Shown here: one piece after another, positions 58,620-64,000 of the stretch | Numbering within the stretch: position 1 is the first letter of the stretch | How the letters are laid out: the number at the start of each line of letters is the position of its first letter | Origin: Pyrenula massariospora | Lineage: Eukaryota; Ascomycota; Eurotiomycetes; Pyrenulales; Pyrenulaceae | Direction of reading: 5' to 3' | Length of the DNA: 64,000 bases | Assembly (NCBI GenBank): GCA_021030905.1 | Contig: JAGFMI010000029.1 | Coordinates: 1 to 64,000 of the forward strand | Made by a program: the position numbers and the translations under genes | The notes under the pieces: model-generated | What the model was told of the DNA's origin: nothing | Databases searched by the model: none | The model's input: the letters and a program-made list of their open reading frames with translations, nothing else

Positions 58620-59243
58620 CTTTACGTGTAACAGACAACGAGTTTAAATGACACTTCCTAGGCATAGATACATGGCAACATGAAGGGCCTGAAAGCAAGA
58701 CGTTCTGTCCGGAATTCTTCCGTGAGGATCTGGAATGGAGATTGATGCCAAGCTTCATTGACATTCTTTCACGCCAATTCGTCCGAGTGAGTCACATCTT
58801 AACACTTCGGTGTACCTGTTAGTGTATGGTCACATTCATGCCCCGCATGGCATTCCAGCGTTTAATTTACAGCATTTCACCTCGAGATAGGCTCTCTTCC
58901 CAAGAGCGCGCGGCTATCCATGGTTCCTTTCGCACAAACAAGTATCTACTCCGGTGAACCGGGATGAAGCCCTTACGGCGGTAAAACGGATACCCATTTT
59001 GGATGGTTCATTTGGGCCCAGCAGGTGATTGATTTCAGAGAACGGACTGCGACTATCTATTCCCCAATCCTGTTTTATCCTACTAAACGCTGTCTAGATT
59101 CCGAGGTAAGGTCACGACTCCAGCCTCGAAAGGTCATGCAGCGTTGCTTCAAGATATGCTCTTTTGAATGCTGCCCATTCTTTCAACTTGCTTTCTGACC
59201 CAACTAATTCAAGCTTGAGCAGCGTTTTAAAAAATGACCATTC
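58620..59243. other. Intergenic
   Basis: This spacer holds the promoter of F-box-like paralogue 2 and the 3' flank of the pectinase gene. No feature is recognised. Confidence 0.45.
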
Positions 59244-60513
59244 TCAACCAGATGCTCCCGAGCTACAAGTCACACCCAGCGAGCTCGGCGTGTTCGCACA
59301 CAGCACCTTTCCCGTTCCCGATGGAGGTTTGACAGTATACCCAGATATCGCCATGTCGCATTTCCCTTGTGATCCACAATCCAGGTTTGCCGTGGTCGGA
59401 GCGTATTTCGAGCTCGTTGTTCCGCTGAAGTTGATGAACTTGATCCCAGACAATTGCGCGTTATTCGCATTATCGGCGCAGTAGTCCGCATCTTCGCCGT
59501 AACAGCTCTGTATCTGCAGCGCATAGTCACAATTGCTAACCGTGAAACCGGTGTAAGTGACATTTGATACGGTGGACAGACCGTGACCGTTGCCGGTAGG
59601 GTACGTTTTAATGCCTGCAGCCTTGGTCGAGTCATACATCTTTGCGTTCGAGACGTAGATGTTCTTGACCGTGTCAGAACTAGCTTTACCGAGAGAACCC
59701 ACCGATATGCCATGTGAACCAGTGCAGCTGACTGTATCGACATTCACGTAGTTGGAGCCGGGTTTAAAGGCGATGCAGTCATCGTCGTTCGTCACTTGAA
59801 GATTAGACATCGTCACGTAGGTACTTTCTCCAATGTCGAAGCCGTCCGTATTTTTGGGCGGATTGACTGACTTACTCACCGCGGTCAAGGTAAGGCCGCT
59901 GAACAGGACATTCGTAGCTGCACCTTTGAGGCTGTAGAAGACATTAGGCGGATTCTGCGCTTTCAAGCCAGTGACTTGTATATTACTACCGCCAGTAATA
60001 TACACTAAAGTCGGCCGAGCGTAGCTTGTATCCGAGGCAAAAAGATCCCATCTATGAACTCAATCAGTGTTATGGTACTCGCGGTCGCCCAAAAGTCACG
60101 AACGCATCTTGACCATTCCCATCTAACAAACCACTTCCAGTGAGAGATCGGAACTTGAGCCCAGAAATTTTAGAAATGTTAATCATAGCCGTCTTTCCAC
60201 CCCAGTAAGATGTTGAGCTGCTGAACTTGAGCGTCCCTTCCAACTGAAAATCGCAATTGGCGCATCCAGCGAAGTCAACGACGCTGTTGGCATAGTAGGT
60301 CTTGCCGGCGGGAAGGACAATGGTCCCGGCGTTACCACAGGTTTTAATTGCTGACATAATTGCAGGAGCATCGTCGGTGGAAGACGATCCACCCGCCGTT
60401 GGCGTACACATAGCACGGTGTGCGAGAGCAGCATTTGGGAATTCTTTAACATGAGAAGGGAGTGCTAGAACCACTCTTAGGGAATATAGCCAAAGGAAAC
60501 ATTTGAGAAACAT
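59244..60513 (-). CDS. Exopolygalacturonase-like pectinase (GH28)
   Basis: A secreted enzyme that cleaves polygalacturonate in plant pectin. Exons 60513-60104 and 60051-59244 (52-bp intron, phase 2) give 405 aa. The signal peptide is MFLKCFLWLYSLRVVLA. The parallel beta-helix contains the GH28 catalytic set: Asp206 in KNTDGFDIG, Asp227-Asp228 in NDDDCIAFKPGSN, His250 in GSHGISVGSLG and Lys285 in GIKTYPTGNG. The last segment has Gly rather than Arg before the Ile-Lys, as is common in exo-acting and xylogalacturonan-type members rather than endo-PGs. C-terminal cysteines (CYGEDADYC, LDCGSQGKC) match the conserved disulphides. Pectinases are typically induced by pectin and repressed by glucose, but no regulatory site was identified. 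Confidence 0.92.
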
Positions 60514-61459
60514 CTTGGATGCGCTTATATAGAGAGAGGAAGTAAGGGGAGTAGCAGGGTATTCCAAAAGAAATACTTAAGAGCTAAAATGAAACACTTT
60601 TAAATGTCGAAAGGGAAGCGCTCCTAGAGTAGTATTCTACGATAAGTATTCGACGGCACCGTCCCGTTCGAAGCGGAAGTTCCTACCAGGAGGACAGTCA
60701 TTTAGATGTAATAGCATAGAAAGCCAAGTTGTCAATTCGGAGCGGGACATTTCGATTGCTCCAATAGCAGCCCCTGCCAGCAAGCTTCGGACCAGGGACC
60801 TTTTGCCAAAGCACCCTACAACTCCTGAAAAAGGCATTGTGTCCACAAGATTGCCGAAAGGTGTTACACTCTTTAATAGAGCATTTGGAGATGATTTTAA
60901 AATTAATATCAAACCAGTGACTCTAATAACGGCGCATCAATTCAGAGAAAAGGAGCCACTCGATCAAAAAGAGGGAAGAGTTTTCGGTGGGAGGAGGCAG
61001 AAAGGTGAGGGGGCCGAATGGCGGGGCTCTCCTCGTCTCTATCTTTCCGAGGGGCACTGGTTAAATACCCTCTCGGGTACTTCATGCTCTCTACTACACC
61101 CTAATGAAACACGCCCATAATATCTAACTCCCTCTTCATTACTTCATTGATGTTTTGTGAGCGTCGCTCGACGCTTTCGCAAACTGTCTCCTCCTGCACT
61201 AAAAGAGGTTTAGTTTCCTTCCTTGATTTACTCCCCTAGTCTGCAGGTGTCAACGAGCGAGATCGACTGCTAATTCGACTCTTGAAAATTGCCCACTAAG
61301 CGTGTCGCAAGCACTTCCCTTCAATCACCAATACCTTGAAACTTGGCCGGCTTCCTCGCATCTGACTAAAAATTAACTGGATCAATGGTGTAATCCAATC
61401 CGAGCTGTGACCACATCGAACCACCCTTCGAGGCCTGATACGGTCCCGTCAACAATGCT
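60514..61459. other. Intergenic
   Basis: The pectinase promoter lies here. Nothing else was recognised. Confidence 0.45.
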
Positions 61460-62033
61460 TCAGCCATCTTCAGCAAAGACAGTGTTTCCTCTGAAGCTGA
61501 CTCTAGGTTTCCAGCCCTATACAATCTCGATGGTCAGCCCATCCTCGCCTAACGAAGCATCAAAAATTTCGATCGCTTTTAAAAGTAGTGACTTACTTCC
61601 AAGCATAATACTGAACTTTCTGCACTGCCTTCTGTAACATCTCCAGTCTCTTCTCTCTCTGCATGTCCTGGTCGCTCTGATACTTTTGCCAACAAGATTC
61701 TTGACGCTTGAGACCTTCTTTCAATTCCCTCAGCCGTTTCTTCTGCTCCCTTTGCCTCGCTCTGGCGTTCGTCAGGCACCTCTCCGCCCTGGGCTGAGGC
61801 CGTTGCTTCATTTTGGGCGAGACTTTGATGACAAAATCCCGCGCTCGATTACGCGCTTCCGTTTCCGCGATACGGCGCTCCTGCTGCTGCACTTGTTTCA
61901 AGCGCTTTTGATTCTCCTCTTCCTCATCTTCGAACATCCGCTTCAAGACCTCGCTCAATTTTTCGCCTTCCTCTTGCGCTGTTCTTGCTTGGCGCATATT
62001 CCAACTCGCATCGTTCTTTTGATTAGTCGCCAT
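61460..62033 (-). CDS. Small charged coiled-coil protein
   Basis: Exon 62033-61597 encodes 145 residues that are highly charged and predicted mostly helical (EEENQKRLKQVQQQERRIAE; RARQREQKKRLRELKEGLKR), so a long coiled coil is likely. The open frame ends in YYAWK-stop at 61593, but a GTAAGT donor lies just before it. Splicing 94 bp to an exon at 61502-61460 (VSFRGNTVFAEDG, then TGA) keeps the frame and gives 159 aa. No signal peptide or membrane segment is present. The function is unknown; short coiled-coil proteins of this kind are often subunits or adaptors. The ATG at 62033 has a good context (GCCATGG on the opposite strand is part of the start region). Confidence 0.55.
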
Positions 62034-63504
62034 GGAGACACCTTTGGTAGCTAAATGATCCTGTTATTCTGCGCGGACAGCAGTTTTCTTACTCTCGTTT
62101 TGTGAAGCAGTCACCTGCATCGAGCAGGTTCCCAGGCAGCGATATAACCTGTTAATTCAGCTTTTCGTGGCTGACCAATCACTGGCAGCTCGGGTTTGCG
62201 CCACATAAAAAAGAAAAGAAAGCCGCCAGCCTTGTCTTTCACGTGCACTGTCATCTTCAGCCTCATAAGGCCATAGGCGTTCACGATTCCTGGGTTTCAA
62301 CGTCTACAACTTCATGACAATTGAAGCATTTGTCTAGCTTACATTCCTTGAAAGTTGGCACAGAACAAGACATCCTATTCTTCCGCTATCTTGGAGGTGC
62401 ATCCTTCAATTTGGTCAGAGGTTGCGACATGAGTTATAGCTCGCTGAGAAACCCCCAGATGCGCGCTACCTTTGTTTTCTGCGGCTCAGACGCAGATGTT
62501 GCCTTTTCCTCACAAACACCGATCCATGGCTTCCTTTCCCCGCACTCCGTCTCCTAACGTCTTGATACACGATAACGCTGAAGAATTGTCTCCACTGTCT
62601 ACTCTCGTTGACAATCGATCGTGGTACTTTTACAATTGCGCTCTGCTCTAAGGTTTGCTTTCGCAGCTTCGTGTCTCACAAAATAAGCCTACAGGCCAGT
62701 AAACCTCTCTGCGGCCGACCAGAGAACTAATCGCAGAGAATAGGAAGAAGGTTCGCTCATGCTAGCTACCCATCGGATAGGACCTGAACACATAGGCTTA
62801 AAAGTAGCTTTCAAGAAACATAGCCAATGAGAGAAAAGCTCATTGCGTAGGCCCAGCAGCCCCCTTAGTCAGACGACGACTCGGTCCGGAATCAGGACGT
62901 TTGAGCGTAAACCGTTGCGGGCGAAGGGCCATCCAGGGAGCTCGAGGGTGATCGTGAACGCTCCAAATTTCCGCTTTCTTCTGATGTAAGAAAAAGGGGG
63001 GAGGTTGGGGGAGGGGAAAACAACGAAGCGACAAGGTGAGAAACAGGGGAGCCGACCAGGTTCCCCAGACTTTTCAAAAGCTAGAATAATTAGCCGTACC
63101 CGGGGCGGGGCAACGGTTGCGGAACGAACCGGCAGCCGACAGGGCACGAATCAACGAATACGAGCTCAGATACCAAGCTACAGACATTTATCTAGGCTCC
63201 AAGAGGCAGCATAAGCGGATGGTTTCCGTGCTGTTGAACACGATGTCTCGCAGGTTCGAAAGGATCGTCATTATTTATTATTATTCTGTCTGCTATTGCA
63301 GATTTAAGGTAGGGCAAGGAGACTTTTTCGATCTCCGCACACGGCTCCATCCGGCTAGCACCTGCGCGGGATGCAACTCTGACGATCTGCACCCTGTGCC
63401 TCCTCATCTCTCTCTGCATGCAGTCCTGCATGCGCCTGGATGCAAGATTACCTCCTCACACCTCTCCTTCTCTGGCACGAACTCATATTTCCTCGGGCGT
63501 GGCT
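62034..63504. other. Intergenic
   Basis: About 1.5 kb without a supportable gene. It contains promoter DNA of the coiled-coil gene and the 3' flank of the small secreted gene. Open frames between 62840 and 63150 overlap on several frames and reflect base composition. Confidence 0.45.
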
Positions 63505-63992
63505 TTAATTCTGGGAGCAGTGGACGGCCTGGATCCTGTCGTTCCAGTTTTGGCCCGCCGTATTGTTGTATTGGAGCGTTGTCAGGTCGGAATAGCCACT
63601 GCCCATGATACCGTTAGCACCGAATCCACACATAAAACACGCCATTGACAGAGGCAAAGCCTTGGAGGAAGGAGCTAGGAGAGGCGAAATGACGAGACTT
63701 ACGGCGGTCCATTAATATCAAAGAACGGAACGTTCGGGTTCCCGTCCTCGCCACAAGCTTGCGTGTCGAAGAAGCGGCAGTAATTGTGCGCAGCGGGGCC
63801 CACGGCGCTGACCTGGCCGAAGTAAGGGTTGGGGAGGTGGAAGCAGGACTCGAATGGAAAGGCAAAGTTGGTGCAGTTGCCGGACCAGTTGACGTCGGTG
63901 CACATGAAGACTGAGGTTTGAGCCTGGCGTGGGACAGCATTGGGGAGGGCCAGGGAGGCGGAGAGCATGGTCATCAAGGTGAGCAGCTTCAT
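63505..63992 (-). CDS. Small secreted cysteine-rich protein
   Basis: Exons 63992-63703 and 63598-63505 (104-bp intron, phase 2) give 127 aa. A signal peptide (MKLLTLMTMLSASLALP) is followed by a mature chain with six cysteines, an even number that could form three disulphides. Motifs such as FMCTDVNWSGNCTNF, ESCFHLPNPYFG, HNYCRFFDTQACG and the C-terminal AVHCSQN are familiar from small secreted ascomycete proteins. These resemble a widespread family of extracellular Cys-rich proteins with no known activity. Size and cysteine content fit a candidate effector or surface protein, but this is inference. The gene is complete; its promoter lies beyond the window edge. Confidence 0.8.
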
Positions 63993-64000
63993 TTCGATAG

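Overview
The window reads as nuclear DNA of a filamentous ascomycete (Pezizomycotina). Genes are closely spaced on both strands and are interrupted by short GT-AG introns of about 46-150 bp with CTGAC/CTAAC-like branch sites. The predicted proteins are typical fungal ones: VDAC porin, MetAP2, Ubc9, Ilv6, a siderophore transporter, Ser/Thr-rich wall proteins and an S53 protease. A GH28 pectinase, secreted proteases and small cysteine-rich secreted proteins fit a plant-associated or saprotrophic lifestyle. I cannot fix the class; Leotiomycetes is only a guess. Exon models were built by reading splice sites and checking that the phases add up to whole codons.

Layout. 1-179 is a poly-G run, probably an assembly artefact. 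475-4700 holds a divergent pair: cytosolic-type threonyl-tRNA synthetase (-) and mitochondrial porin (+). 5624-11305 holds two surface genes: a 1119-aa kelch-ectodomain membrane protein and a Kre9/Knh1-like GPI protein. 11.3-19 kb is an accessory stretch with microsatellites, a 564-bp TA-flanked inverted-repeat element (MITE), a strong imperfect hairpin, a 790-aa protein of an uncharacterised fungal family and a broken gene. 19.2-25.5 kb has an AIF/FSP1-like FAD oxidoreductase, a seven-exon siderophore transporter and a mitochondrial membrane J-protein. 25.9-29.4 kb has MetAP2 and chorismate synthase. 30.2-35.3 kb has a DUF6536-like membrane protein and a decayed ankyrin-like locus. 35.5-38.8 kb has asparagine synthetase and the SUMO E2 Ubc9. 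41.2-48 kb has a GPI-type Cys-rich protein, a lipoate-protein ligase and a six-exon sedolisin. 48.8-52 kb has two variant-RING paralogues. 54-58.6 kb has Ilv6, an unresolved locus and two F-box-like paralogues. 59.2-64 kb has exopolygalacturonase, a small coiled-coil protein and a small secreted Cys-rich protein.

Most conserved genes are unrelated housekeeping functions: amino-acid biosynthesis (Aro2, Asn synthetase, Ilv6), translation and N-terminal processing (ThrRS, MetAP2), mitochondrial function (porin, lipoate ligase, J-protein) and SUMOylation. I see no biosynthetic gene cluster, CRISPR, tRNA or rRNA gene. The least explained parts are the 790-aa orphan beside the MITE, the variant-RING pair with a tandem C-terminal repeat that continues past the apparent stop codon, and the tandem F-box-like pair.
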